Source of the DNA: a virus
DNA: 40,187 bases
IMG/VR virus record: IMGVR_UViG_3300023106_000020
Location: 1-40,187 of that record
Strand: one strand, 5' to 3'
Under the pieces are notes generated by a model. The model saw only the letters and a program-made list of their open reading frames with translations, had not been told where the DNA came from and ran no database searches. Below, piece after piece: positions 30,942 to 36,989 of the stretch; the first letter of the stretch is position 1; each line of letters begins with the position of its first letter. The position numbers were made by a program, and so were the translations under genes.

Positions 30942-31243
30942 TAGCGGTCTCCTTGGGTGGCGAGGGTGCTGGCAGAACGGAACGCAGCCACAGCGCAGCG
31001 CATGATGTCGCCGGCATCAAACTCACCTGTGTTGAACGTCTCGTCCTGCAGCGTTTCAGCGCAGACCGAGCGGGCAAGGAAGACTGCCGGATCGACCGGC
31101 GCGGGCAACTCGGCCGAAAGAGCCTTCGCTACCATTACCAAGGTCTCGTCGAGGCTGTTGCCCTCTATCGGCTCACATTCTGAAACCAAGCGAACGAACT
31201 GAGCCAACTTGCCCACCATCTCCGGCGATACGTTCTCGGTCAT
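30941..31243 (-). CDS. Hypothetical protein, 100 residues
   Basis: ATG 31243 has GGGAG at 8 nt. The product starts MTENVSPEMVGKLAQFVRLV and is helical and Ala-rich (VAKALSAELPAPVDPAVFLA). It ends TQGDR, encoding the next ribosome-binding site. The N-terminus is paralogous to 30505-30693. No family is known; small proteins opening this way seem typical of this phage's packaging-side early genes. Confidence 0.6.
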   Translation of the reverse strand: MTENVSPEMVGKLAQFVRLVSECEPIEGNSLDETLVMVAKALSAELPAPVDPAVFLARSVCAETLQDETFNTGEFDAGDIMRCAVAAFRSASTLATQGDR

Positions 31244-31530
31244 TGGGGTGCTCCCGAATGGGCAGGGGTGTGCTGCGGCTTGCAGGCGCGGATCTGGCGG
31301 GTGAACTCTTCGTCAGCGCGGGGGAGCTTCTGGAAGCGGCGAGCGTCGTACGACCCCTTCACCGTTCGGCTGCGTTTCCCCTTCAGGAACAGCCCGAGTT
31401 CCGACACGCCAAGCATCGAAAGCTCCGACCCCACACGGAAGCCCTCGATGCGGTGTATCTCACCCTGCTCGATGGTCGGGCCGCTGAGCACGCACACCAC
31501 GACATCGCCGACTTGAAACTCCTCGCTCAT
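31240..31530 (-). CDS. Hypothetical protein with small beta-barrel N-terminus, 96 residues
   Basis: The start is ATG 31530 with GGGAGGAACGAG just upstream. The first 60 residues alternate strands like a KOW/SH3-like barrel (FQVGDVVVCVLSGPTIEQGE, IHRIEGFRVGSELSMLGVSE). Then comes a basic segment and DARRFQKLPRADEEFTRQI. Such barrels often bind RNA or proteins. No family is assigned. The stop overlaps the next start. Confidence 0.6.
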   Translation of the reverse strand: MSEEFQVGDVVVCVLSGPTIEQGEIHRIEGFRVGSELSMLGVSELGLFLKGKRSRTVKGSYDARRFQKLPRADEEFTRQIRACKPQHTPAHSGAPQ

Positions 31531-31676
31531 CTCGTTCCTCCCTTTGCATGAAGCCGCAGATGGGCGGCGTGGGTGATCGTGTTCGGGCGCATCCCTGCGG
31601 GACCGCGCTGGCGTGGCTTCGCCATCGAGCCGCTGCGCGTCTCGCCCCTCCGGGCTTTCATCGCTTGCGCAGTCAT
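31527..31676 (-). CDS. Small basic protein, 49 residues
   Basis: ATG 31676 overlaps the Dam-like stop as ATGA. The product (TAQAMKARRGETRSGSMAKP, PNTITHAAHLRLHAKGGTR) is Arg/Lys-rich and its last codons hold the AAGGGAGG ribosome-binding site of the next gene. Possibly a nucleic-acid binder. Low-complexity codons leave some doubt. Confidence 0.45.
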   Translation of the reverse strand: MTAQAMKARRGETRSGSMAKPRQRGPAGMRPNTITHAAHLRLHAKGGTR

Positions 31677-32173
31677 GCTGCGACCCGAACGGGTTGTGCG
31701 AGGATGCCGAGGCCAGCCGCGGCGGCGCGATCCAGTGCTGCAGCCGCCCGATCGCCCGCCGCAAACAGGCACGTCCCATTCGACGGGCTGACACCTTGCG
31801 ACCCGTCGGGGCGCAGGAACCGGATCTTGCGGGTGAACAGCGCGCGATCGCACCGCTGCCACGCATCCCAGAACCACGGCGCCGACGTGCGGTCCGGCGT
31901 CAGAGCGATGCCGTTGCCGTGGTCGAAGAACTTCGTCAGCCACGGCTCGAGCGCGTTCCGACCGCCAAACGGCGGGTTCATCCAGACGAAGCCCCGCCAT
32001 TCGCAATCAGGCGCGAGGCTGCCCGCCCAGAGATACGCATCCGAGGGCGTGATGATATCGCCGGTGACCAGCGGGTGCGCGACGTCGAGATCGAACCGCT
32101 CGCCCAAAGCCTCGAATACGTAGGCGGGCGTGTACCATTCGTCCGACGCGCCTGCAGTTTCCCAATGGCTCAT
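31673..32173 (-). CDS. dam: DNA N6-adenine methyltransferase (phage Dam type)
   Basis: A 166-residue enzyme of the phage DNA N-6-adenine-methyltransferase family. DEWYTPAYVFEALGERFDLD (11-30) and the catalytic NPPF in GFVWMNPPFGGR (61-72) are clear. Later FLRPDGSQGVSPSNGTCLFA completes the family. It methylates adenine in DNA, protecting phage DNA from host enzymes or affecting timing. ATG 32173 has GGAGGG at 8-10 nt. With the Lar-like gene it makes a possible two-part anti-restriction set. Its recognition site cannot be told from sequence. Confidence 0.88.
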   Translation of the reverse strand: MSHWETAGASDEWYTPAYVFEALGERFDLDVAHPLVTGDIITPSDAYLWAGSLAPDCEWRGFVWMNPPFGGRNALEPWLTKFFDHGNGIALTPDRTSAPWFWDAWQRCDRALFTRKIRFLRPDGSQGVSPSNGTCLFAAGDRAAAALDRAAAAGLGILAQPVRVAA

Positions 32174-32176
32174 GCC

Positions 32177-32359
32177 TCAAGCCCTCCAAAATTCTGCGAT
32201 GTCGTGGTCGAAGCCGCGCTTCTTCCATTCGAGCTGCTCGACCGTGTACGTGTGCCGAGCGTCTTGGCCGTTCGCCCAGCGCACTTGCACGCGAACGTCT
32301 GCGGCCCACTTGCTCGGCGCCCTTCCGGGGTTGGGAAACCGACGCGGCTCATGCTGCAT
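32177..32359 (-). CDS. Hypothetical small protein, 60 residues
   Basis: The product carries VRVQVRWANGQDARHTYTVE followed by QLEWKKRGFDHDIAEFWRA, a coherent small beta-alpha protein. A competing frame at 32170-32352 is low-complexity (SSSSNGRSAASTTTS) and is a shadow. It overlaps the next upstream gene by 11 nt and ends 3 bp before Dam. No family. Confidence 0.6.
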   Translation of the reverse strand: MQHEPRRFPNPGRAPSKWAADVRVQVRWANGQDARHTYTVEQLEWKKRGFDHDIAEFWRA

Positions 32360-32501
32360 CGCCCGCCGTCATCGCACCGCGAAGCGCTGCCAGAGCCTCA
32401 GGACCCGTCGCGCAGATCACCAGCTCTCGGGTCTCGTCGATACGGATAGCGGTTAGGCCAGAGTAGTGCTCGCTGGCGGGGATCTCGCGGATGTCGGTCA
32501 T
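32349..32501 (-). CDS. Hypothetical small protein, 50 residues
   Basis: ATG 32501 to TGA 32349-32351. The product MTDIREIPASEHYSGLTAIR, IDETRELVICATGPEALAAL is a typical alpha-beta mini-protein with normal codon use. ATGA overlap with the O-like stop. Unrecognised. Confidence 0.6.
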   Translation of the reverse strand: MTDIREIPASEHYSGLTAIRIDETRELVICATGPEALAALRGAMTAGDAA

Positions 32502-33226
32502 GCTGCATGGTCCGTGATACGGTGGATGAGGTCGCCGACTGCGGTTGGGCCGCGGCCGTGCGTCGGGTTGCGGCTCGGCGCCGGGGTCTCGGTCTGGTTA
32601 CCGCGCAGCCATGGCTTGTCGTTCAGCTTGGCGAGGTAGGCGGCGTGGTCGATCGGCGTAGCGGGCGGTCCACCCGGCTTGCCGCCACCCATCTCGAGCG
32701 CTTTGACGAAATTCTCGGGGCTTTTCAGCATCCAGCCGATGTTGACCCGCCATCCCCGGTCGTTCTTGCCGCAGTGGAACTCGCTGGCGGCGAGGTTGCC
32801 GATGGCTTCCAGCACCGCGGCCTCGCTGTGGTCCCGAACCCGCATCGCCAGGGCTTTCCGGCGGCCAGCGTCCAGCGAAGTTGCTTTCGTGGCCCCACGG
32901 GCTGCCGGTCCGTCGTTCCAAACCGAAACCACCTTTTCCGAAAAAGGGGGGGATGGAGCTTTAGCTCCATCAGGGTTCTCGGGGGGGTTAGAATATATAT
33001 CATTGGGGGGGATCGGCTTTCGGGCCTTTTCCACTCGTTCCGCGGATTCCGGTGGAATTCCGGTGTATTTAGCAGCCCGCTTGCGTTCGCGGTCATAGGC
33101 GCGGCGCTTCTCCGCTGCCGCGTCAACAGGGCGCGATGCCTCCATATCGGCGATGGCAGAGACCAGCGCTTCCCCGGTAACGCCAGCTGCGAGCAGGTGG
33201 CGGACGGCGGTTGCGATCACGCTCAT
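32498..33226 (-). CDS. O-like replication initiation protein
   Basis: A 242-residue protein from ATG 33226. An N-terminal helical part is followed by a basic segment (KRRAYDRERKRAAKYTG), a Pro/Asn-rich linker (about 68-90) and a C-terminal domain with RKALAMRVRDHSEAAVLEAI then RGWRVNIGWMLKSPENFVKA. That C-terminal pattern is seen in phage replisome organiser proteins related to lambda O in role. Such proteins bind an origin lying within their own gene and recruit host helicase. The linker DNA here has that kind of origin-like structure. No phage helicase is present. Confidence 0.65.
   Translation of the reverse strand: MSVIATAVRHLLAAGVTGEALVSAIADMEASRPVDAAAEKRRAYDRERKRAAKYTGIPPESAERVEKARKPIPPNDIYSNPPENPDGAKAPSPPFSEKVVSVWNDGPAARGATKATSLDAGRRKALAMRVRDHSEAAVLEAIGNLAASEFHCGKNDRGWRVNIGWMLKSPENFVKALEMGGGKPGGPPATPIDHAAYLAKLNDKPWLRGNQTETPAPSRNPTHGRGPTAVGDLIHRITDHAA
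32946..33011. other. Candidate replication origin inside the O-like gene
   Basis: Within the linker-coding part are three G7 runs on the plus strand (32946-32952, 32981-32987, 33005-33011), a perfect 9-bp inverted repeat GATGGAGCT-TT-AGCTCCATC (32952-32971), and the AT-rich TTAGAATATATATCATT (32988-33004), unusual in this GC-rich genome. In lambdoid phages the origin lies inside the initiator gene with repeats beside an AT-rich segment. The match here is architectural, not by sequence. Confidence 0.5.
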
Positions 33227-33651
33227 GCGACACCCTGCCAATGAGCAAGACCGCCGTGCAGCGCGGATACCGACACACCATCACGGATGTAGCGGAGAGT
33301 ATCCTCGTTGGTGATCAACCAGCCTTCGGGCGTGCGATAGCCCTTAGGGAATGGCGCAGGCGGGATGTTTGCAAGAGCCGAGATGTCACCTTCGATCAAA
33401 GCGCTCACCAGCGACTTGATCTCATCCGCGTAATCGAACCACTCACGGTGCCGCCAATGCGCTGCGAAGTGCTGATGCAGCGCGATCTCTCGGCTTGACG
33501 CGACGTTCAGCTCGGCGTGCTCCAAGCAGAGTGTTACCGGGCTGCCTGCCTGCAAATCCTTGAGGCGCAGGAAAGGGTCGCGTCGGGTCGGGCCGATCTT
33601 GACCGCCGTCCGCGCAACATCGGCGATGAAATAGAGAGTGCAGCTTTTCAT
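33223..33651 (-). CDS. GIY-YIG nuclease domain protein, T5orf172/MUG113 type
   Basis: A 142-residue protein. LYFIADVARTAVKIGPTRRD, then LRLKDLQAGSPVTLCLEH, is the T5orf172/MUG113 branch of GIY-YIG folds. EIALHQHFAAHWRHREWFDY provides the later conserved His/Glu. These small proteins are common in phage replication regions; some are nucleases, many untested. The first GIY pair is modified here (YFI...VKIG), which is usual for the branch. ATGA overlaps on both sides. Confidence 0.7.
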   Translation of the reverse strand: MKSCTLYFIADVARTAVKIGPTRRDPFLRLKDLQAGSPVTLCLEHAELNVASSREIALHQHFAAHWRHREWFDYADEIKSLVSALIEGDISALANIPPAPFPKGYRTPEGWLITNEDTLRYIRDGVSVSALHGGLAHWQGVA

Positions 33652-33998
33652 GCGGCCTTCGCCTTCCGCACCTTGCGCTTGCGCGGCGGGAACAGCGTGA
33701 TCACGACGCCAGGATGCGACGCCTCGACCAGCTTCTTCTTCAGGTTGAAGACCGGGGTCGTGACGCCTTTGACGTCCTCGACGATCCGGGCGTCACCCTT
33801 CCACCACGCGAAGTCCGCGATGTATTTGCAGATCAGCTTGCCGTTGACCTCGACGCGGAAGACCGGCTGGAATTCCAGGTCGGCAATGTGGCCCATGTCT
33901 TCGAGCGCGCGCAGATCATCGCACCGCGCAGCCTCAGCCTTGCTGTCGTGCGTGTGACCGCCTGCGCAGGGGGTCCGGATGGCGCGGTACTTCGTCAC
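33648..33998 (-). CDS. DUF1064 putative nuclease
   Basis: A 116-residue protein starting at GTG 33998. THDSKAEAARCDDLRALEDM, HIADLEFQPVFRVEVNGKLI, then YIADFAWWKGDARIVEDVKG and LKKKL match DUF1064. The D...ExK-like arrangement (AD-F...VEDVKG) is the PD-(D/E)XK nuclease core, so it may cut branched DNA or act in recombination/repair. It lies between GapR and GIY-YIG genes. Activity is inferred from the fold. Confidence 0.75.
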   Translation of the reverse strand: MTKYRAIRTPCAGGHTHDSKAEAARCDDLRALEDMGHIADLEFQPVFRVEVNGKLICKYIADFAWWKGDARIVEDVKGVTTPVFNLKKKLVEASHPGVVITLFPPRKRKVRKAKAA

Positions 33999-34000
33999 GA

Positions 34001-34234
34001 TCAGAACAGCCCGAGCTGCGGGCCGTAGGCATCCAGCGCGTTCTGGAAGTCGCGGCGCTTGTCGGCGTCCATCTTGCGGAGCCGCAGCGCTTCACGGACC
34101 GCCAGCATGTCGTAGCCGCGCGACTTGAGCGCGGCCATGATCTCGGACACGTCCTCGCCGATAGCCTTCTGCTCGGCCTTCAGGCGTTCGATCCGTTCGA
34201 TCTCGCGCGGCAGTTCCTCGGTTGCGTCGGTCAT
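34001..34234 (-). CDS. gapR: GapR-family (DUF2312) nucleoid protein
   Basis: A 77-residue protein from ATG 34234, with GAGGA at a good distance. The sequence EIERIERLKAEQKAIGEDVS, IMAALKSRGYDMLAVREALR, LRKMDADKRRDFQNALDAYG matches GapR. In Caulobacter GapR clamps over-twisted DNA ahead of forks and stimulates topoisomerases. GapR is characteristic of alphaproteobacteria and their phages, supporting the host guess. Near the replication genes it may ease fork movement or compete with host GapR. Confidence 0.8.
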   Translation of the reverse strand: MTDATEELPREIERIERLKAEQKAIGEDVSEIMAALKSRGYDMLAVREALRLRKMDADKRRDFQNALDAYGPQLGLF

Positions 34235-34244
34235 GCTGGTGTCC

Positions 34245-34772
34245 TCAGTAGGATTGGGCTGCATCGCGCTCGTGGCGGATGCGCTGGGCGTCTTGATTGT
34301 TCAGGACCGTGCGGCGAGCGTGCGCGGCCGTGCCGGCGATCGACGGCATCAAGGCCTCGCGAGCATCCTGTGCGGAGGCGAGCTTCTTGCTCAGCGCGCG
34401 GTAGGTCGGGATCAGGTCGGCAGGGCACCAATGGAGCATGGTCGCTGTCCGCTTGGCGGCGCTCGCTGCCTTCGTCTCCGGCGCCTTGCACTTCGCCTTG
34501 ATCTCAGGGCTCTGAAGCGTCGAGACCATCCGCTTGCCCTGCTCGCTACGGCGCTGGCGCTCGGCAGCAGACATGTTCTCCATGCCCTTGCGGATCGAGG
34601 CGCAGTAGGCGGCGCGCTTTACAGGATCAGCTAGGTAGTCACGGCGAGCAGCGGCGACGCAGGCCTTCTGCTCCGGCGATGCGTTACGACGCGCGAGGGC
34701 GTGCGGTGCGCAATAGCCCGACTTGTTGTTCGGCTGCAGCACCTTGCCGCAATCAGGGCAAGAGCGGCTCAT
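34245..34772 (-). CDS. Zinc-ribbon-containing hypothetical protein, 175 residues
   Basis: The N-terminus SCPDCGKVLQPNNKSGYCAP (Cys4, Cys7, Cys19 plus His22) is a zinc ribbon. The rest is basic and helical, with AAERQRRSEQGKRMVSTLQS and a C-terminal WCPADLIPTYRALSKKLASA. DNA binding is likely. Late or middle regulators of phages often have such a build, but I cannot assign a family. ATGA overlap with the upstream gene. Confidence 0.6.
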   Translation of the reverse strand: MSRSCPDCGKVLQPNNKSGYCAPHALARRNASPEQKACVAAARRDYLADPVKRAAYCASIRKGMENMSAAERQRRSEQGKRMVSTLQSPEIKAKCKAPETKAASAAKRTATMLHWCPADLIPTYRALSKKLASAQDAREALMPSIAGTAAHARRTVLNNQDAQRIRHERDAAQSY

Positions 34773-35050
34773 GCCTGCTCTCCCTTCATACGACGATACC
34801 TCGCGCGGTGACGGCTACGATAGCATTCACGGCAGCGGGTCCGGCCTCGGCTATCAGTAGCTACATTGGCCGGGACCTTGGCATGACCGCATACGAAGTC
34901 GTTCTTGCGTGGCGGTGCATAGCCGGGGCCGCAGTCGTACGATGGCAGAGACCCGCGAATAGGCGGAGCGACCAAGTGAAGCGTGAACAGCACGTTGCCG
35001 CTGTAGATCCGGGCGCAAGGCGCTTGGACGCGGGCAGGGGCGAGGATCAT
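34769..35050 (-). CDS. Cys/Arg-rich zinc-finger-like protein, 93 residues
   Basis: ATG 35050 overlaps the previous stop (ATGA). The second half DFVCGHAKVPANVATDSRGR then TRCRECYRSRHRARYRRMKG has C-x-H ... C-x-x-C spacing plus a very basic end, as in HNH-like or zinc-finger phage proteins. No catalytic HNH set is visible. A nucleic-acid-binding role is probable. Confidence 0.6.
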   Translation of the reverse strand: MILAPARVQAPCARIYSGNVLFTLHLVAPPIRGSLPSYDCGPGYAPPRKNDFVCGHAKVPANVATDSRGRTRCRECYRSRHRARYRRMKGEQA

Positions 35051-35238
35051 GCCTTCCACCCCAGGTGCGCGATGCGGCCGGTGGCGACACAGGCCTTGAG
35101 ACGGGCGAGGGTGGCAGCGCGGCGATCGGCTGCGTTCTGCTTGGCGATGGCGCCGAGAGCTCGACCAGCGTCCGAAGGCAGCACAGTGCCGCGCGACAGG
35201 AAGCGGTTGATGACCCGCATGGGGTTGCCGGCGATCAT
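35047..35238 (-). CDS. Hypothetical small basic protein, 63 residues
   Basis: ATG 35238 is preceded by GGGAGAAGG and overlaps the previous stop. The product MIAGNPMRVINRFLSRGTVL, AIAKQNAADRRAATLARLKA is helical and basic. Unrecognised. It is part of the cro transcript. Confidence 0.55.
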   Translation of the reverse strand: MIAGNPMRVINRFLSRGTVLPSDAGRALGAIAKQNAADRRAATLARLKACVATGRIAHLGWKA

Positions 35239-35684
35239 GCTGCCTTCTCCCGGAAGGAGTCGATCGCCTCGCCCGCTTCGATCAGCGTGCGCTTCATGCC
35301 GTTGAGCTCGAACGGGGTAATCACGCCGTCTTCCAGCGCGACCGACACCTCGAACATCAGCTTGGCGAGGCGAGTCTGCAGCGTCTGGTCGTTGACCTCG
35401 GCGTTCGCGATCGGGACCAGCTTCATGCCGATCAGCGCGAGCGTGTCGTTGGCGAATCTTCCGTTCCAACGCTCGCAGCCGCGCAGAAACGACGTGACCG
35501 GCATCTCGGCATAGCCGGTGCGGTATGCCTTGCCCGCGTCCACGCCCTTGTGGAGGAACTTGCCGATCTCGGCGTCGGTCAGACCGTCTTCCGACTTAAT
35601 CTCGGTCAAGCTGCCCGCGAGAACATCGATCAGCTTTGAACCCGAAACGGTTCGGTGCAGTGGGGCGATTGCCTTATCGGACAT
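35235..35684 (-). CDS. Hypothetical early protein, 149 residues
   Basis: Helical protein. DGLTDAEIGKFLHKGVDAGK then AYRTGYAEMPVTSFLRGCER, WNGRFANDTLALIGMKLVPI and ELNGMKRTLIEAGEAIDSF are well-ordered segments. The place directly after cro and a small membrane protein is where lambdoid phages encode CII-type or early regulators. The first part may be a helix-turn-helix. No family assigned. Confidence 0.6.
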   Translation of the reverse strand: MSDKAIAPLHRTVSGSKLIDVLAGSLTEIKSEDGLTDAEIGKFLHKGVDAGKAYRTGYAEMPVTSFLRGCERWNGRFANDTLALIGMKLVPIANAEVNDQTLQTRLAKLMFEVSVALEDGVITPFELNGMKRTLIEAGEAIDSFREKAA

Positions 35685-35880
35685 TCGTATTGCTCCCGTT
35701 ATGGAAATGATCGATCATCCCCGGCTCGCCGAAGCGCCCACCGAGTTCCGCGTTCACTGCGCGCGGCTGGTGCTGGTCTGGTTCTGGATGAGCTGGGCCG
35801 CGGATCAGGGCGCCGAGAAGGGGCGCGAGAACGCAATCGAGGGCGAGCCAGCCGACAAGGATCCAGCCCGCGGTGTTCAT
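35674..35880 (-). CDS. Small membrane protein downstream of cro, 68 residues
   Basis: ATG 35880 overlaps the cro stop (ATGA). Residues 5-27 form one membrane helix (GWILVGWLALDCVLAPLLGA), then a polar tail (AHPEPDQHQPRAVNAELGGR). The start has no good Shine-Dalgarno, so it depends on coupling to cro. A role in exclusion or membrane signalling is possible. Confidence 0.55.
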   Translation of the reverse strand: MNTAGWILVGWLALDCVLAPLLGALIRGPAHPEPDQHQPRAVNAELGGRFGEPGMIDHFHNGSNTNVR

Positions 35881-36113
35881 GCTGCGACTTCGACAGCCGG
35901 GGCTGGCGACTTGCGAGGCGCAGGGGGTGGGAAGTCGGCGCGCGTAAGCGGGGTGCCGGATTTCTTCGCCAGCGTGACGAGCGCCGGAATCCGCCAAGCG
36001 GGGACGACCCCCGAACGCTTCCAGCCATGAACCGTAGTGATCGGGGATCCGATCTTGCGTGCAACGGCGGTAGCACCGCCCAATGCCTCGATGATGTCGC
36101 CTGCTGTCTTCAT
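35877..36113 (-). CDS. cro: Cro-like helix-turn-helix repressor
   Basis: A 78-residue protein from ATG 36113. Residues 1-45 carry KTAGDIIEALGGATAVARKI, GSPITTVHGWKRSGVVPAWR, the Cro/YdaS-type helix-turn-helix, then IPALVTLAKKSGTPLTRADF. A Pro/Ala tail follows. It is divergent from the CI-like gene and first in the long leftward operon, as Cro should be. The promoter's -10 ends 8 nt before the ATG, so the mRNA has almost no leader. Longer starts at 36125 or 36224 would lie inside or upstream of the promoter. Confidence 0.75.
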   Translation of the reverse strand: MKTAGDIIEALGGATAVARKIGSPITTVHGWKRSGVVPAWRIPALVTLAKKSGTPLTRADFPPPAPRKSPAPAVEVAA

Positions 36114-36120
36114 GTCACTG

Positions 36121-36149
36121 ACCATACGGAAAACGCATGAACAGTGCAA
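36121..36149 (-). promoter_or_regulatory. Leftward promoter for cro
   Basis: On the minus strand TTGCAC (complement of 36144-36149) and TATGGT (complement of 36121-36126) are exactly 17 nt apart. The operator at 36124-36138 covers the spacer and first 3 bases of the -10; the one at 36149-36163 ends on the first base of the -35. Transcription would begin near 36114-36113, at the cro start codon. Confidence 0.7.
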
Positions 36150-36163
36150 TAGGGTTTCCGCAT
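36124..36163. promoter_or_regulatory. Operator pair at the cro promoter
   Basis: ATACG-GAAAA-CGCAT (36124-36138) fits the 15-bp dyad ATRCG-N5-CGYAT exactly. ATAGG-GTTTC-CGCAT (36149-36163) fits with one mismatch. They are 25 bp apart centre to centre, the same as the pair at 36904-36943. They are the probable binding sites of the Cro-like and/or CI-like protein. Confidence 0.7.
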
Positions 36164-36205
36164 CTCGTATTTGCGGGCGCGGTCGCTTTCGGCGATTGCG
36201 GGGAA

Positions 36206-36625
36206 ATGCAGGACGCCCAAGCAATCCTCGACGCGCTGGACCGCAAAGGCGTGACGCGGGAGGCGCTTGCGCAGGCGATCGGCGTCAGCCAGCCGAACGC
36301 GACCAGGCTCTACAAGCCGGACGCACGGACCAACAAGAAGCGGACGCTAGGTTACGACGAGGGCCGGAAGCTCATTGAGGTGTTCCACCTAGAGGACGAC
36401 GCGGAGCCGGAGGCCGACCCGCATTACCTCAATGAAGAGCTGCTGATCCCCATTGTGGACGAGATAGCGGCTGTTGCCCGGCAAAATCAGTCGGAGTCAG
36501 CCTCTCGACCTCTAGCTGAAGCGCTCGCGCGGTATCTTCGGCAGATTGTAGGCCGGCCAGCCATTCATTCCAGCCGGGATGCGCTCGAGGCGGTTGCCCA
36601 GTCCGTCGTTCCTCGACCTCAGTAA
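36206..36625 (+). CDS. CI-like repressor without protease domain
   Basis: A 139-residue protein from ATG 36206 (GGGG shortly upstream). Residues 5-40 (AILDALDRKGVTREALAQAI, GVSQPNATRLYKPD) are a helix-turn-helix of the XRE/Cro-CI class, then helical parts to the end. It is divergent from cro and shares the operator region, so it is the probable lysogeny repressor. There is no S24/LexA-like Ser-Lys protease domain, so RecA-triggered self-cleavage is not expected. An upstream in-frame ATG at 36137 lies inside the operator and is unlikely. Confidence 0.7.
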   Translation: MQDAQAILDALDRKGVTREALAQAIGVSQPNATRLYKPDARTNKKRTLGYDEGRKLIEVFHLEDDAEPEADPHYLNEELLIPIVDEIAAVARQNQSESASRPLAEALARYLRQIVGRPAIHSSRDALEAVAQSVVPRPQ

Positions 36626-36903
36626 GCCATGAGGCGAGCATGATTCGCTTCGCCGCACACCTTGGTAAGCAGGACTGACATCCGAGGCGGCACGCTGCCT
36701 GGGGCATCTTTACACTGTAGCTACGCTGTTCTCCCATAGCCCTGCTTTGTTCCACAAAATCCAACAAGTCACATGGATTAATCAAGATCAACCCGGACCC
36801 TTTTAGCTCGCGTAGGAGGGGGAGCCGCGTCGGCTTCATTGGTTGTAAAAATCTACCATGTTGCCGCATACGTAAGGAATGCCGGTTATCGGCTCGAAGA
36901 AAA
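36626..36903. other. Non-coding region between repressor gene and rightward promoter
   Basis: About 280 bp with no credible gene on either strand. AGGC...GCCT (near 36683-36700) could be a weak hairpin ending the repressor transcript. AATCC...GGATT (36759-36779) lies in a relatively AT-rich stretch. Nothing else is evident; an antisense or small RNA cannot be excluded. Confidence 0.4.
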
Positions 36904-36943
36904 ATGCGATTTCCGTATTGACGGAGTGATACGGATAACGCAT
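36904..36943. promoter_or_regulatory. Operator pair at the rightward early promoter
   Basis: ATGCG-ATTTC-CGTAT (36904-36918) and ATACG-GATAA-CGCAT (36929-36943) are both perfect ATRCG-N5-CGYAT dyads, 25 bp centre to centre. The first ends on the first base of the -35, and the second covers the spacer and the first 3 bases of the -10. The geometry is the same as at cro. Confidence 0.75.
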
Positions 36944-36946
36944 AAA
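36918..36946 (+). promoter_or_regulatory. Rightward early promoter
   Basis: TTGACG (36918-36923) and CATAAA (36941-36946) are 17 nt apart. The start of transcription would be near 36953, leaving a 37-nt leader before ATG 36990. It would drive the recombination and integration block through ssb to int. Confidence 0.7.
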
Positions 36947-36989
36947 GCTTCCAGACGCAGCGCTCTTGCTGCTCAGTCTGGAGGCCACG

